A stretch of DNA of 64,000 nt from Rhodococcus sp. KBS0724 (GCF_005938745.2 NZ_VCBX02000001.1:4726501-4790500); one strand, 5' to 3'. Numbered from the stretch's first letter, positions 46,195 to 56,075 are shown. The notes: a model not told the origin generated them from the letters alone. A program made the numbers and translations.

Positions 46195-47046
46195 TTAGAT
46201 CTTCGCGACCTGGTTGAAGTTCAACTCAACCGGAGTTTCACGACCGAAGATCGATACGAGGACCTTGAGCTTCTGCTGCTCTCCGTTGACCTCGCTGATG
46301 CTGGCAGGCAATGTCGCGAACGGGCCGTCCATGACCGTGACGGATTCGCCGATCTCGAAGTCGACCTCGATGAGGGGCTTGCCGAAGGACTCGACCGGAG
46401 CCTCGCCCGCTGCGACGGCAGCTGCTGCAGCCTGCTGCTTCTTCTGCTCTTGCTGAGGAAGCAGGAACTTGACGACGTCGTTGAGAGACAGCGGCGACGG
46501 ACGCGAGGTGGCACCGACAAATCCGGTGACGCCAGGCGTGTTGCGCACTGCGCCCCACGATTCGTCGTTGAGTTCCATGCGGACCAGGATGTAGCCGGGC
46601 AGAACCTTGCGGTTGACCTGCTTGCGCTGGCCGTTCTTGATCTCGGTGACCTCTTCGGTGGGAACTTCCACCTGGAAGATGTAGTCGCCGACATCGAGGT
46701 TCTGAACACGCGTCTCGAGGTTGGTCTTGACCTTGTTCTCGTAACCGGCGTACGAGTGGATGACGTACCAGTCGCCTGGTGCGCGGCGCAGAGCAGCCTT
46801 CAGTTCCGCAACCGGATCCTCGACTTCGATGTCGGCCGCCGGAGCAGCGTCTTCGGAGTTCTCGGCGTCCTCGGAGATGACGTCCTCGGTTGCCTCAGTC
46901 TGCGCGGCTTCGGTGCCGTCTGCAGCGTCTTCGACAGCGTCGGTATCGGTGCCTTCGCCAGCCTCGACATCTACTTCGGCTGCCGCCTCGGCAGAAACAC
47001 GCTCTTCGGCCAAGGCCTCATTCGTGTCGTTCTCGGGGGTGCTCAC
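46195..47046 (-). CDS. nusG: Transcription antitermination factor NusG with long acidic N-terminus
   Basis: The protein has 283 residues against about 180 in E. coli and 240 in M. tuberculosis. Roughly the first 90 residues are an acidic, disordered Glu/Asp/Ala region. The NGN domain follows ([18 protein letters not shown]), then a Gln/Ala-rich linker and a C-terminal KOW domain ([13 protein letters not shown]). NusG binds the RNA polymerase clamp and links it to ribosome or Rho. Adjacent secE and rplKA give the classic order. The linker and long N-terminus are the unusual parts. Confidence 0.97.
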   Translation of the reverse strand: MSTPENDTNEALAEERVSAEAAAEVDVEAGEGTDTDAVEDAADGTEAAQTEATEDVISEDAENSEDAAPAADIEVEDPVAELKAALRRAPGDWYVIHSYAGYENKVKTNLETRVQNLDVGDYIFQVEVPTEEVTEIKNGQRKQVNRKVLPGYILVRMELNDESWGAVRNTPGVTGFVGATSRPSPLSLNDVVKFLLPQQEQKKQQAAAAAVAAGEAPVESFGKPLIEVDFEIGESVTVMDGPFATLPASISEVNGEQQKLKVLVSIFGRETPVELNFNQVAKI

Positions 47047-47129
47047 TGGGGCACTCGCTTCCTCTCGTTACTCGGACCCGTGCGGGTCTTTCTCGCGCTC
47101 GCAGGCAAAGACGCCCGACGATTCGACAA

Positions 47130-47621
47130 TTAGCCGAACAGCCAGGTAACGCCCTTGATCACAGCGATATCGACGCCGCTGATGAAAGCGACCATGAAGA
47201 CCACGAACGTCAGCACGACGCTGGTGTAGGTGATCATCTGCTTGCGGTTCGGCCAGATGACCTTTTGGAGTTCTGCTTTGACCTCGCGGAAGAATTTGCG
47301 AAGGCGCTTGAAGATGTTGTCCTTCTTCGCCTTGGGCTTCTTGCCGGGGTTCTTTGCAGTCGGCTTTGCCGGTGCCGTCCGTGCCGGAGTCTTCACGGTG
47401 GACGCTGCGACCGAGGCGCCGCGTGCAGCGCGCTTGCCGGTCGGCTTGTTGGAAACCCCACTCGATGCGGAAGGTGCCTCAACGGCATCTCCCTTGTCCA
47501 GCGACAGATCGGAACGCGTGGCCGCGTCAGCTGCAGTGTCGTCGACAGCCTTCGAACCGGTAGACGGTGAAGTCTCCGCGTCCGAAGCGTCGGCGTCGCG
47601 CTTGTCGCGATCCTCGCTCAC
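47130..47621 (-). CDS. secE: Preprotein translocase subunit SecE with long N-terminus
   Basis: The 163-residue protein has an essential C-terminal part: an amphipathic helix (FKRLRKFFREVKAELQKVIWP) and one membrane helix (VVLTFVVFMVAFISGVDIAV). The first about 95 residues are a disordered Ala/Lys/Pro/Ser region, much longer than most SecE. GTG 47621 was chosen because GAGAGGA lies five bases upstream; an ATG at 47645 is near the tRNA-Trp gene and less supported. SecE clamps SecY in the translocon. Confidence 0.95.
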   Translation of the reverse strand: MSEDRDKRDADASDAETSPSTGSKAVDDTAADAATRSDLSLDKGDAVEAPSASSGVSNKPTGKRAARGASVAASTVKTPARTAPAKPTAKNPGKKPKAKKDNIFKRLRKFFREVKAELQKVIWPNRKQMITYTSVVLTFVVFMVAFISGVDIAVIKGVTWLFG

Positions 47622-47652
47622 GTCGTTCCTCTCAGTCGCTGGCATCCGGGGG

Positions 47653-47725
<73 letters not shown>

Positions 47726-47910
47726 TTGGTTGACGTCCACAGCCGACACTTTCATGCCCTGCTGGTTCGGTTAACCGCTCTGCGATCACACAACATACGC
47801 GCTACCCCACTTGAACATCTTGCGACGTTCAGGGCAGCGCGCAGCGCTGAGGAATCCCAGAAATCTCAGTGTACTTCAAAGCCCCGGAACAAACACAATC
47901 TACCCGGCTA

Positions 47911-48336
47911 TCAGGCCAGACGGACTGTGGCCGTGGCGCGGCCGAAGATTTTTCTGCCTTCGGATTTTGCCACAATTGCCAGTACTGCAGTCTTGCTGTC
48001 TTCGTCGATCGACTTCACCTTGGCAGTGAATTCGATCTCGGCAGCTGTATCAGCTGCCACTATCACCGGACTAGTAAACCGTACATTGTATTCGGTTACC
48101 GCACCCGGGTCCCCCAGCCATTCGGTGACGTATCCGGCACCCATGCCCATGGAGAGCATGCCCTGCGCCACCACATCGGGTAGGCCGGCAAGTCGAGCAA
48201 CTTCGTCACTGAAGTGAATCGGGTTGGGATCTCCCGACACACCGGTGTAGTTGACGAGGTTTCCACGCGTGAGAGTGACGGTCTTCTCAGGGAGAAGATC
48301 GCCGACGCTCACGTCGGAAAATTTACGAAGCGACAT
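47911..48336 (-). CDS. hadB: (3R)-hydroxyacyl-ACP dehydratase subunit HadB
   Basis: The 141-residue hotdog protein has the catalytic hydratase motif: SGDPNPIHFSDEVARLAGL supplies the Asp and His of the R-hydratase active site. It pairs with HadA in the FAS-II dehydration step that elongates meromycolic acid. ATG 48336 overlaps the end of hadA by 14 bases. No hadC follows; the next gene is tRNA-Trp. Target of thiocarbamide drugs in mycobacteria. Confidence 0.95.
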   Translation of the reverse strand: MSLRKFSDVSVGDLLPEKTVTLTRGNLVNYTGVSGDPNPIHFSDEVARLAGLPDVVAQGMLSMGMGAGYVTEWLGDPGAVTEYNVRFTSPVIVAADTAAEIEFTAKVKSIDEDSKTAVLAIVAKSEGRKIFGRATATVRLA

Positions 48337-48877
48337 GCATCATCACGTCCTTGACTGCGTGGGCGATGTTCTCGTCCACCTCACCACCGGTACGGGCAAC
48401 CAGGGTTGTCCACATCGTGACGGTCTCACGACCGTGCTGATTGGTGATGATGTTCTTGGTCACGATGATGTCGCTACCTGCTGCCTGTCTGAACGAATCC
48501 AGATAGACGTCGCAGAAAAGTCGATCCCCCACCTGGATCGGTTCGTGAAGCACGATCCGTTGATCCGTATGGAGAATCTGACTCAAGTCGTAGCCGGTGA
48601 CAACTTCTTCGAAGAGTCGACGTTGAGCAATGCCGCCCACAATCGCAACAAACGTCACCGGCGCAACCAGGCCTTCGTATCCGAGGCCCTTGGCAACAGC
48701 TTCGTCGTAATGCGCAGGATGGGAATCCTGGACGGAACGAGCGAACTCGCGCACCTTCTCGCGCCCGACCTCGTAGAAGTCTTCGACACGATAATGGTGA
48801 CCGACCATCTGGACGGCATGAGCGGCCGGGTCCATAGGGACCTCGGCCGCTGCCTTGTTCTCTTGCAAATCAGTCAC
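48323..48877 (-). CDS. hadA: (3R)-hydroxyacyl-ACP dehydratase subunit HadA
   Basis: This 184-residue hotdog protein lacks a full catalytic His/Asp pair. It has VGREKVREFARSVQD and GLVAPVTFVAIVGG, as in Rv0635 HadA, the substrate-binding subunit. The last residues of hadA overlap hadB, so the two are coupled. The start is GTG 48877, with no clearer alternative. rpmG lies about 85 bases upstream. Confidence 0.93.
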   Translation of the reverse strand: MTDLQENKAAAEVPMDPAAHAVQMVGHHYRVEDFYEVGREKVREFARSVQDSHPAHYDEAVAKGLGYEGLVAPVTFVAIVGGIAQRRLFEEVVTGYDLSQILHTDQRIVLHEPIQVGDRLFCDVYLDSFRQAAGSDIIVTKNIITNQHGRETVTMWTTLVARTGGEVDENIAHAVKDVMMHVAS

Positions 48878-48963
48878 GCGGAGAAACTCTCTTCTAGCTG
48901 GGACCCGAAGACGCAGGCCCCGAGAGGGTTTTCCGCGAAAATCGTCGTCCCGTTAAGGACTTG

Positions 48964-49131
48964 CTACTTCGACTCGCGATGCGACTGGTGGGTTCCGCAG
49001 TTGGGGCAGAACTTCTTGAGCTCCAGGCGATCGGGGTCGTTGCGCCGATTCTTCTTGGTGATGTAGTTACGGTGCTTGCATACCTCGCAGGCCAAGGTGA
49101 TCTTGGGCCGAACGTCGGTCGAGGAGGCCAC
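48964..49131 (-). CDS. rpmG: 50S ribosomal protein L33 (zinc-binding form)
   Basis: The 55-residue protein translates from GTG 49131 as [18 protein letters not shown] and ends THQSHRESK. It has paired cysteines CEVC and CPNC, the zinc-ribbon form of L33 and not the cysteine-free form. GAAAGAAGG lies six bases upstream. It stands between tRNA-Met and hadA, the position of rpmG2 (Rv0634B) in M. tuberculosis. Too short for many gene finders but the match is unambiguous. Confidence 0.97.
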   Translation of the reverse strand: MASSTDVRPKITLACEVCKHRNYITKKNRRNDPDRLELKKFCPNCGTHQSHRESK

Positions 49132-49192
49132 GGGATGCCTTCTTTCGGGTGTATCTGATTACGAACAATCAGGGTGGATCATGCATATTGTG

Positions 49193-49265
49193 TAGCGGTG
49201 ACCGGACTTGAACCGGCGACGCAACGATTATGAGTCGTTTGCTCTACCAACTGAGCTACACCGCC
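49193..49265 (-). tRNA. metT: tRNA-Met, elongator type (CAT anticodon)
   Basis: The 73-base cloverleaf runs from GGCGGTG to CACCGCTA with anticodon loop CTCATAA. The first pair is a G-T wobble but the others match, so it is an elongator and not the initiator form (which has an unpaired first base). CCA is not encoded. Confidence 0.95.
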
Positions 49266-49310
49266 TCGGTGTCGAGTGTCGCGCAAAAAGCACGGCACCA
49301 CAATCCAGCG

Positions 49311-49383
49311 AGCCCCCTAACGGAATCGAACCGTTGACCTTTTCCTTACCATGGAAACGCTCTACCGACTGAGCTAAGGGGGC
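49311..49383 (-). tRNA. thrT: tRNA-Thr (GGT anticodon)
   Basis: The 73-base cloverleaf runs from GCCCCCTTAGC to AGGGGGCT with anticodon GGT in ATGGTAA. It is 45 bases upstream of tRNA-Met, probably one transcript with it and rpmG, the same order as in mycobacteria. Confidence 0.97.
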
Positions 49384-49425
49384 GTGGCTTCCGGAGTGCG
49401 TTGCCGCTCTCTTGAAGCCTCCGAA

Positions 49426-49455
49426 AGATTACACACGAACGCGCTCCAGCACCAA
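49426..49455 (-). promoter_or_regulatory. Probable SigA promoter for the tRNA-Thr/tRNA-Met/rpmG operon
   Basis: On the minus strand TTGGTG (49450-49455) and TAATCT (49426-49431) are 18 bases apart and the -10 ends about 43 bases before tRNA-Thr. Read by eye; no experimental support. Confidence 0.5.
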
Positions 49456-49794
49456 ATCGCCAGGTCATCGGGGCAAAATCAGTGCCGCAGCCCATTGTTG
49501 CACCGATCCGAGCTCATGGCGAGGGCTTTGACGCAACGGGAATCGGCGCAATGACGCCCGGTCACGCCCGATAACTCGCCGCTCATGCCCCGAGAACGGT
49601 CGTGACACCGCTTCTGACGACTTGTGCACCGCTTCTCTGCACCTACAAACCACTAGTTCACCTACAACTACTGTTCGGCCGCCGCACGGTGCTGTTCCTG
49701 GGCGCTGCCCCGCGGTGCTGTTCCTGGACCGAGCCGCACGTACCGCGGCGGAACGAACACGAAGCGGCGGCACAAACACGAGAAGGCACAAACA
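49456..49794. other. Non-coding region between tRNA-Thr and tRNA-Tyr
   Basis: About 340 bases without a credible gene. The short frames on both strands lack starts and family matches. A 10-base TGCTGTTCCT motif recurs (49690-49725 area), and the right end is A/C-rich before the tRNA-Tyr terminator. I see nothing else in it. Confidence 0.5.
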
Positions 49795-49837
49795 CAAAAA
49801 AGTCAGCCCCGATCCTGATTCAGGATCGGGGCTGACT
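49795..49837 (-). terminator. Terminator of tRNA-Tyr
   Basis: A perfect stem of about 18 base pairs (AGTCAGCCCCGATCCTGA with its complement) is followed on the minus strand by six T. It begins six bases after tRNA-Tyr and is a classical rho-independent terminator. Confidence 0.95.
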
Positions 49838-49842
49838 TGGTG

Positions 49843-49925
49843 TGGCAGATGTAGGATTCGAACCTACGTAGGCATACGCCGACGGATTTACAGTCCGCTC
49901 CCATTGGCCGCTCGGGCAATCTGCC
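49843..49925 (-). tRNA. tyrT: tRNA-Tyr (GTA anticodon)
   Basis: The 83-base tRNA has a long variable arm (CGGCGTATGCCTACG region). It starts GGCAGATTGCC and ends with ATCTGCCA, with anticodon loop CTGTAAA giving GTA. It stands alone with its own promoter and terminator. Confidence 0.97.
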
Positions 49926-49959
49926 GTGCTGCACCAGGCCTTGATCCGATGCACTCGCA

Positions 49960-49988
49960 AGTATATCGCGGCGCGCAGCGGCCAAGAA
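49960..49988 (-). promoter_or_regulatory. Probable promoter of tRNA-Tyr
   Basis: On the minus strand TTCTTG (49983-49988) and TATACT (49960-49965) are 17 bases apart, with the -10 about 34 bases before the tRNA. The -10 is near consensus. Confidence 0.6.
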
Positions 49989-50147
49989 CGGCTTCCTTGG
50001 TGCGGAAAGAAGAATACAACGAACCCACCCCCATTTTGCAAACCGGGTGGTGAGCGGCGGTGCCGACCCGATAACGTCGAGGTGTCCACCGGCACGGAAG
50101 GTGGGCAGACCTCGATGTTGTGACTACCGGAAAGCGGGAGTGTAGAA

Positions 50148-50639
50148 GTGGCTGATTCGTCCTTCGACGTGGTGAGCAAAGTAGATCGTCAAGAGGTGGA
50201 CAACGCCCTGCATCAAGCTGCCAAGGAGCTGACCACACGCTTCGACTTCCGGAACACCGGTGCGTCGATCGAGTGGTCGGGTGAAGAAACGATCACGTTG
50301 AACGCCGACACCGAGGAGCGCTTGCTGGCGGCCCTCGAGGTGTTCAAGGAAAAGTTGATTCGCCGGGACATCTCCCTGAAGGCGTTCGACGCCGGCGAGC
50401 CGGCGCAGTCCGGAAAGATCTACAAGCTGTCCGGAACGTTGGTCCAGGGCATCTCCAGTGAGAATGCAAAGAAGATCACCAAGAAGATCCGTGACGAGGG
50501 CCCCAAGGGCGTCAAAGCACAGATCCAGGGTGAGGAGTTGCGCGTCAGCAGTAAGAAGCGCGACGACCTTCAAGGTGTTATTTCGCTGCTCAAGGGTGAG
50601 GACTTCGGTATCGCGTTGCAGTTCGTGAACTACCGGTAA
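50148..50639 (+). CDS. YajQ-family nucleotide-binding protein
   Basis: The 163-residue protein matches YajQ throughout: [26 protein letters not shown] and the tail [11 protein letters not shown]. Family members bind c-di-GMP or other nucleotides in some bacteria and are RNA-binding in others; which applies here is unknown. GTG 50148 is the start, preceded by GGGAG. The homologue in M. tuberculosis is Rv0566c. A c-di-GMP enzyme is encoded far away at 14828 in this window. Confidence 0.93.
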   Translation: MADSSFDVVSKVDRQEVDNALHQAAKELTTRFDFRNTGASIEWSGEETITLNADTEERLLAALEVFKEKLIRRDISLKAFDAGEPAQSGKIYKLSGTLVQGISSENAKKITKKIRDEGPKGVKAQIQGEELRVSSKKRDDLQGVISLLKGEDFGIALQFVNYR

Positions 50640-50647
50640 GCGCCCCG

Positions 50648-50696
50648 CCCTTGTGCGCCTTCATTCACCGCGAACGGTCATGAAGGCGCACAAGGG
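50648..50696. terminator. Terminator between yajQ and htpX genes
   Basis: Seventeen-base arms (50648-50664 and 50680-50696) are perfectly complementary with a 15-base loop. It serves two convergent genes; there is no T-run, so termination may need the stem alone or Rho. Confidence 0.75.
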
Positions 50697-50706
50697 CCGC
50701 AGGGCC

Positions 50707-51579
50707 CTACATCCCTGCCATCTTCTCCAACCGCTCGATCCGCTCCGCCATCGGCGGATGCGTCGAGAAGAGCTTGCTCATCTTCTCCCCCGCGCGAAAC
50801 GGGTTTGCGATCATCAGGTGCGACTGTGCCGCCAATCGAGGCTCAGGGGGCAATGGAGCCGCCGCTACACCGGCCTCCAGCTTTCGTAGCGCCGACGCCA
50901 GCGCCAGTGGGTCACCGGTGAGCTCGGCTCCCGATTGATCGGCCTGATACTCCCGTGAGCGCGAGACAGCCAGCTTGACCACAGTGGCGGCGATCGGTCC
51001 CAGAAGCGAGACCAGTAGCAACGCAATCGGGTTGCTTCCCTGACCGTTGCCTCGTCCGCCGAACATGCTGGCGTACATCGCGAAGTTCGCCAGCCCGGAT
51101 ATGACGGCTGCCATGGCGCCGGCGACCGACGAGATCAGGATGTCGCGGTTGTAGACGTGCGAGAGTTCGTGCCCGAGCACTGCTCGCAGTTCTCGTTCGT
51201 TCAACAAACCCATGATTCCGCTGGTCACACAGACTGCGGCGTGGCGCGGATTACGACCGGTCGCGAAAGCATTCGGTGCGTTTGTCGGGCTGATGTAGAG
51301 CCTGGGCATCGGCTGATGCGCCGTCGTCGCCAGTTCACGCACGATGCGATAGATCACCGGTGCCTCGACTTCGGTGATGGGCTGGGCATGCATCGATCGC
51401 AACGCCAGCTTGTCACTGTTGAAGTAGACGTAGGCATTCATTCCGACCGCAAAAAGTACGGACAACCACAAGACGGTCGGGTTCCCGAACAACGATCCGA
51501 TGAACACGATCAGGGCAGACATGCCCAGCAGCAGCCCGAAAGTCTTGGCTCCGTTTGCGTAGCCGTGCACAGCGCTCAC
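50707..51579 (-). CDS. htpX: Membrane zinc metalloprotease HtpX
   Basis: The 290-residue protein has four hydrophobic segments and the zinc motif HELSH (in [13 protein letters not shown]) with a downstream Glu in the [12 protein letters not shown] stretch as third ligand. HtpX degrades misfolded membrane proteins under stress. The start GTG 51579 is preceded by GGGG. It is the Rv0563 counterpart and stands between yajQ and grcC, keeping the mycobacterial order. Confidence 0.96.
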   Translation of the reverse strand: MSAVHGYANGAKTFGLLLGMSALIVFIGSLFGNPTVLWLSVLFAVGMNAYVYFNSDKLALRSMHAQPITEVEAPVIYRIVRELATTAHQPMPRLYISPTNAPNAFATGRNPRHAAVCVTSGIMGLLNERELRAVLGHELSHVYNRDILISSVAGAMAAVISGLANFAMYASMFGGRGNGQGSNPIALLLVSLLGPIAATVVKLAVSRSREYQADQSGAELTGDPLALASALRKLEAGVAAAPLPPEPRLAAQSHLMIANPFRAGEKMSKLFSTHPPMAERIERLEKMAGM

Positions 51580-51709
51580 CCCTTACCCGTCACGAGCTCG
51601 ATTGCTCGCGTATAACTTCGCGGCTTTTGCAGCCGACCCGTTAGCACAACGAAGAGCAGGGGTGTTCGGGTTCCCCGCAGGGGACGGGGAGGACGAACGC
51701 GGTTAAAAG

Positions 51710-52759
51710 TCAGCCAACCCGTCGAACCGTGTAGTCGATCAAGCGAACGAGGGCGTCGTTGGCCGGGCCTTGCGGCAACTCTGCGAGCTGAGCCAGCGCT
51801 TCGTCGACGAATTCGCCCAGCTTCGCTTTGGCTTTGGTCATTCCCGGCGAGCGTTCGAGCAGCGCGAGGGCTTCCGCGACGTCTGCATCCTCGGTGACCG
51901 GGCCGGCAAGCAGTTCGCGGAGGCGATCCGCATCCGTGCCCTCTTCCTCGAAGGCGTACAGCACAGGAAGCGTGTGGACCCCTTCGCGGAGGTCGGTGCC
52001 AGGGGTTTTACCCGACTGTTCCGATACCGACGAGATGTCGATGATGTCGTCGACGATTTGGAATGCGGTGCCGACGGCGTCGCCGAGACGCTCGAGGCGC
52101 TCGATATGGGTGGCGTCGGATCCGGAGAACGTGCCGCCGAATCGACCGGACGCGGCGATCAGCGAACCGGTTTTCTCCCACACGACCTTGAGGTAGTGCT
52201 CGATCGGATCCTGTTCCTGCCTGGCGCCGATCGTCTCGCGCATTTGGCCGGTGACCAGTTCGGCGAAGGTTTCCGCGATGATCCGAACTGCTTCGGGCCC
52301 GAGCGTCGACACCAATCGTGACGCGTGAGCGAACAGGTAGTCACCGGCGAGGATGGCAATACTGTTGCCCCAGCGAGCATTTGCACTGGGTGCGCCGCGG
52401 CGCATTTCCGCTTCGTCCATGACGTCGTCGTGATAGAGCGTCGCGAGGTGCACGAGTTCGGTGACCGTGGCCGCGGTGACGATGGACGGATCGGTCGGAT
52501 TGGGTCCGAGCTGAGCCGTCAGGATCGTGAACAGCGGCCGGAACCGCTTTCCGCCGGCTCGCGCGAGGTGCAGGGCGGCTTCGGTGAGGAAGTCCTCCCC
52601 GTCGGACAGCTCGCTGACCAACAACTCCTCGACATCGGCGAGTCCACTACGGACAACATCAGCAAGCTTCTCGTCGCCCAGGTCGATGCCCGCTACGACG
52701 GTGCTCACTGCCGTTGTGTCGGCAGCAGTTTTTTCGGTGCTCACGATGTCAGTACCCAT
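51710..52759 (-). CDS. grcC: Polyprenyl diphosphate synthase (GrcC-like)
   Basis: This 349-residue long-chain trans-prenyl synthase has both aspartate-rich motifs (DDVMD and DDIID), plus GKRFRP. It probably makes the menaquinone side chain, judging from adjacent menJ and menG. ATG 52759 was chosen; the frame extends to 52831 with no ribosome site, and a GTG at 52744 is also possible. Divergent from menJ with about 100 bases between. The corresponding M. tuberculosis gene is grcC1 (Rv0562). Confidence 0.93.
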   Translation of the reverse strand: MGTDIVSTEKTAADTTAVSTVVAGIDLGDEKLADVVRSGLADVEELLVSELSDGEDFLTEAALHLARAGGKRFRPLFTILTAQLGPNPTDPSIVTAATVTELVHLATLYHDDVMDEAEMRRGAPSANARWGNSIAILAGDYLFAHASRLVSTLGPEAVRIIAETFAELVTGQMRETIGARQEQDPIEHYLKVVWEKTGSLIAASGRFGGTFSGSDATHIERLERLGDAVGTAFQIVDDIIDISSVSEQSGKTPGTDLREGVHTLPVLYAFEEEGTDADRLRELLAGPVTEDADVAEALALLERSPGMTKAKAKLGEFVDEALAQLAELPQGPANDALVRLIDYTVRRVG

Positions 52760-52863
52760 TCCTGTCGTCAGTGACGGCTCGGTTCCCACGGTAGTGAACC
52801 TAGCGGTTCGCACTTGGCACGGCCTCGCCACGGTCTCGATCGCGAGCCTGGGAAGATGTGAGA

Positions 52864-54126
52864 GTGTCCGCTACCGAGCAGTCCCCCGCCGTGAATTCCC
52901 AGCCGAGCGAAACTGACATTGTGGTCATCGGCGCTGGTCCCGCGGGTTCTTCGGCCGCGGCGTGGGCCGCGCGCAGTGGCCGCGACGTCGTTCTGATCGA
53001 TGCGGCTGTGTTCCCCCGAGACAAGACATGTGGTGATGGACTCACTCCACGGGCCGTCGCCGAGCTTGACCGACTGGGCCTCGGCGAGTGGGTTAGATCA
53101 CATACGACAAACAAAGGGCTCCGCCTCTCGGGCTTCGGCCAGGAGCTGGAAATGGAGTGGCCGTCGACAGCGTTCCCGTCTATCGGCAGCGCTGTCCCCC
53201 GCACCGAGCTCGACGATCGGATCCGCCGATGCGCGATCGAGTCGGGTGCGGTGATGATCGAAGGCACCAAAGCCGTCGATGTCGAACGCGACGGTGATCG
53301 GATCAGCGGCGTTGTCCTGTCCGGTCCCTCCGGAACGAGCACTCTGCGGTGCCGGACCCTGATCGTCGCCGACGGTGTTCGTTCGACGCTCGGCAAGAAG
53401 CTGGGCCGGCAGTGGCATCGGGACACCGCGTACGGAGTCGCCGCGCGCGCGTACGTCGGCACCCCCCGTAGTGCCGATCCCTGGATTACGTCACACCTGG
53501 AATTGCGCGACGGCGACGGCACCTTGCAGGCGGGATACGGCTGGATTTTTCCGTTGGGAACAGGTGAGGTGAACATCGGCGTCGGCACCCTGGCCACGGC
53601 CAAGCGGCCGGCCACCGGAGCGTTGCGCCCGCTCCTGGATCTGTACACCGATCAACGCCGCGACGAATGGCGATGGAACAGTGACATTCATTCCGTTGCT
53701 TCGGCTTTGCTACCGATGGGCGGCGCGGTTTCCACTATCGCCGGACGTAACTGGGCGATCATCGGCGACGCCGCGGCGTGTGTGAACCCACTCAACGGCG
53801 AGGGAATCGACTACGGCCTCGAGGGTGGACGGTTGATCGTCGAACACCTCGACGACGGCGACCTGACCGAGCTGTGGCCGAGCGTCCTACGCGAGCATTA
53901 CGGGCAGGCGTTCTCCGTCGCGCGGCGCCTCGCGGGGCTGCTCACGGTTCCGCGGTTCCTGCCCGCGTCCGGCCCGATCGCGATGCGGTCGAAGGCAATG
54001 ATGACCGTCGCGGTCAGGGTGATGGGCAACCTCGTCACCGACGCCGACGCCGATCTGACGGCGCGGATGTGGCGAGCGTCGGGAGCCGCATCCCGAAGGA
54101 TCGACTCCCGTCCGCTGTTCGGCTGA
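52864..54126 (+). CDS. menJ: Geranylgeranyl reductase-family protein, menaquinone reductase MenJ
   Basis: This 420-residue flavoprotein has an N-terminal FAD dinucleotide fold (DIVVIGAGPAGSSAAAWAA), then CGDGLTPRAVAELDRLGL, typical of prenyl reductases, and a later GDAAACVNPLNGEGI FAD motif. The M. tuberculosis counterpart Rv0561c (MenJ) saturates one isoprene of menaquinone. GTG 52864 was chosen since GGAAGA is eight bases upstream; a GTG at 52858 is too close. It is divergent from grcC and convergent with menG. Confidence 0.9.
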   Translation: MSATEQSPAVNSQPSETDIVVIGAGPAGSSAAAWAARSGRDVVLIDAAVFPRDKTCGDGLTPRAVAELDRLGLGEWVRSHTTNKGLRLSGFGQELEMEWPSTAFPSIGSAVPRTELDDRIRRCAIESGAVMIEGTKAVDVERDGDRISGVVLSGPSGTSTLRCRTLIVADGVRSTLGKKLGRQWHRDTAYGVAARAYVGTPRSADPWITSHLELRDGDGTLQAGYGWIFPLGTGEVNIGVGTLATAKRPATGALRPLLDLYTDQRRDEWRWNSDIHSVASALLPMGGAVSTIAGRNWAIIGDAAACVNPLNGEGIDYGLEGGRLIVEHLDDGDLTELWPSVLREHYGQAFSVARRLAGLLTVPRFLPASGPIAMRSKAMMTVAVRVMGNLVTDADADLTARMWRASGAASRRIDSRPLFG

Positions 54127-54139
54127 TTACCTGTGCAGG

Positions 54140-54838
54140 TCAGCGCGTCGCGTGATGTAGCGCCACGACACCGCCGGTGAGGTTGCGCCACTTGACGTTC
54201 TTCCAGCCGGCGGCCTGGATCTTGCGTGCCAGCTCTTCCTGCGTCGGCCAGGCTCGAATGGATTCGGCGAGGTAGACGTACGCGTCTGGATTGCTGCTGA
54301 CGGCGCGCGCCACCTGCGGGAGCGCCTTCATGAGGTACTCCATGTAGACGGTGCGGAACGGCCCGAAGACCGGCGTCGAGAACTCACTGACGACCAGGCG
54401 TCCACCTGGCTTGGTCACGCGGGCGATCTCTCGCAGGCCCGCCTCGAAGTCGGAGACGTTGCGCAAGCCGAAGGAGATGGTCGCGGCGTCGAATACGTCG
54501 TCGGCGTACGGAAGATTCATGGCGTCGCCTGCCACCATCGGGACGTTGCGTGAGCGACCTGCCTGCAGCATTCCCTTGGAGAAGTCGGTGGCGACGCACC
54601 ACGCGCCGGAGCGTCCCAGTTCGACGGTGGAGACTCCGGTGCCTGCGGCGAGGTCGAGAACCTTCTCGCCCGGCTTGAGGTCGAGGGCCTCACGTGTTGC
54701 CTTGCGCCATCCTTTGTCCTGGCCGAAGGACAGCACGGTGTTTGTCAGGTCGTATCGTTCGGCGACGTCGTCGAACATCGACGCGACCTCGCGCGGTTGT
54801 TTGTCGAGGGTTGCCCGGGTTCCGTGTGTAGTCGCCAC
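54140..54838 (-). CDS. menG: Demethylmenaquinone methyltransferase
   Basis: This 232-residue SAM-dependent methyltransferase has motif [12 protein letters not shown] and the family stretches [16 protein letters not shown] and [13 protein letters not shown], which define MenG/UbiE. It adds the ring methyl in the last step of menaquinone synthesis. It starts at GTG/ATG 54838 and stops 14 bases from the convergent menJ stop. Corresponds to Rv0558. Confidence 0.95.
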   Translation of the reverse strand: MATTHGTRATLDKQPREVASMFDDVAERYDLTNTVLSFGQDKGWRKATREALDLKPGEKVLDLAAGTGVSTVELGRSGAWCVATDFSKGMLQAGRSRNVPMVAGDAMNLPYADDVFDAATISFGLRNVSDFEAGLREIARVTKPGGRLVVSEFSTPVFGPFRTVYMEYLMKALPQVARAVSSNPDAYVYLAESIRAWPTQEELARKIQAAGWKNVKWRNLTGGVVALHHATR

Positions 54839-54875
54839 ACGTCAAACGCTACCAACACTCGCGAGGTGGCCTGGT

Positions 54876-56027
54876 TCAGGCCGCTTGGGCACCGGCGCGC
54901 CGGCCCAGGCCTTGCACGTCCTCGTAGTGGCCGAGCAACTCGTCGCAGATGGCCGGCCACGTCCGGTGCAGCACAGAGCGTCGCGCTGCGGATCCGAACT
55001 GAACTCGCAGATCACGCTGACGGAGGGCGTCGATCGCGCTGGGTAGGAGTTCACCGAATCTGTCCACCGGCAAGAGGTAGCCGTTGCGGCAATGCGAGAC
55101 GAGATCCCGGGGTCCGCCTGCGTCCGGCCCGACAACGGGCACGCCGCTGGCCAGAGCTTCCTGGACTGCTTGGCAGAACGTCTCGTGTTCGCCCGGGTGA
55201 ACGAACACGTCCAGGCTGGCGTACGCGTCGGCAAGATCGGTTCCGCCGAGCGCTCCGGTGAAGATCGCGTCGGGCAACAGTGTGCGCAAGCGCTCTCGGT
55301 CTGGTCCGTCGCCGACGATCACGAGTTGCAGACTGCGATCGGTGGCCAACGCGGCCAGTCGTTCGACGTGCTTCTCCGGCGCGAGCCGTCCGACAAATCC
55401 GACGACCAGGCGATCGGTGTCCCCGATCCAGGTTCTGCGCAACGCGGAGCTACGACGCGACGGTGCGAATCTTGCTGCGTCGACGCCCCTGGCCCACTTG
55501 TGGACCCGCGGAACTCCATGATGTTCGAGGGCGTCGACGGCAGAGGTGGATGGCGCGAGGGTTCTGGTGCAGCTCTTGTGAATTCGCCGGGTCCACGCCC
55601 ACGCTGCCCGGCTGGTGAGGCCGAGTCCGTAGCTTTCGGCGAAGCCCGCGACATCGGTTTGATAGACGGCGACGGTAGGAACGTGCAGTCGTTTGGCGAT
55701 GCCTACTCCCCCGGCGCCGAGGAGGAAGGGTGACGCGAGGTGCATGACGTCGGGTGCAAAGGCGCGGACGGCAGCCGTCAATCGTGGCTGTGGCAGTCCG
55801 ACTGGTAGCGAGCTGACTTTCGGAACCATGACGGCAGGCACTCGGAGTACCGCGACGCCTTCGTGTCGGGTGGGGGCGTGCCCACTGCCTACGACGTCCG
55901 GCGCAATGACCATCGCGTCGTGGCCGGTTCGATCGAGGTGTTCGAGCACGCGTAGTACCGAGTTGGTGACGCCGTTCATGTTGGGCAGGAATGACTCCGC
56001 AACGATGGCTACTCTCACACCGATCAC
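54876..56027 (-). CDS. mgtA: GDP-mannose-dependent alpha-mannosyltransferase (MgtA-like)
   Basis: This 383-residue GT4 enzyme starts [20 protein letters not shown] and has [19 protein letters not shown]. The donor site reads [21 protein letters not shown] with the EX7E glutamates. It matches Rv0557 (MgtA), which adds mannose to a glucuronate-linked glycolipid in the lipomannan pathway. Starts GTG 56027 and GTG 56018 are both plausible. It lies downstream of menD, separated by one small gene, in an operon also containing menG. Confidence 0.88.
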   Translation of the reverse strand: MIGVRVAIVAESFLPNMNGVTNSVLRVLEHLDRTGHDAMVIAPDVVGSGHAPTRHEGVAVLRVPAVMVPKVSSLPVGLPQPRLTAAVRAFAPDVMHLASPFLLGAGGVGIAKRLHVPTVAVYQTDVAGFAESYGLGLTSRAAWAWTRRIHKSCTRTLAPSTSAVDALEHHGVPRVHKWARGVDAARFAPSRRSSALRRTWIGDTDRLVVGFVGRLAPEKHVERLAALATDRSLQLVIVGDGPDRERLRTLLPDAIFTGALGGTDLADAYASLDVFVHPGEHETFCQAVQEALASGVPVVGPDAGGPRDLVSHCRNGYLLPVDRFGELLPSAIDALRQRDLRVQFGSAARRSVLHRTWPAICDELLGHYEDVQGLGRRAGAQAA

Positions 56028-56075
56028 GGTGACAGTGCGAAGGAAAGTCCGTGCCGTGTTCGTGTGAAGCGCAGG

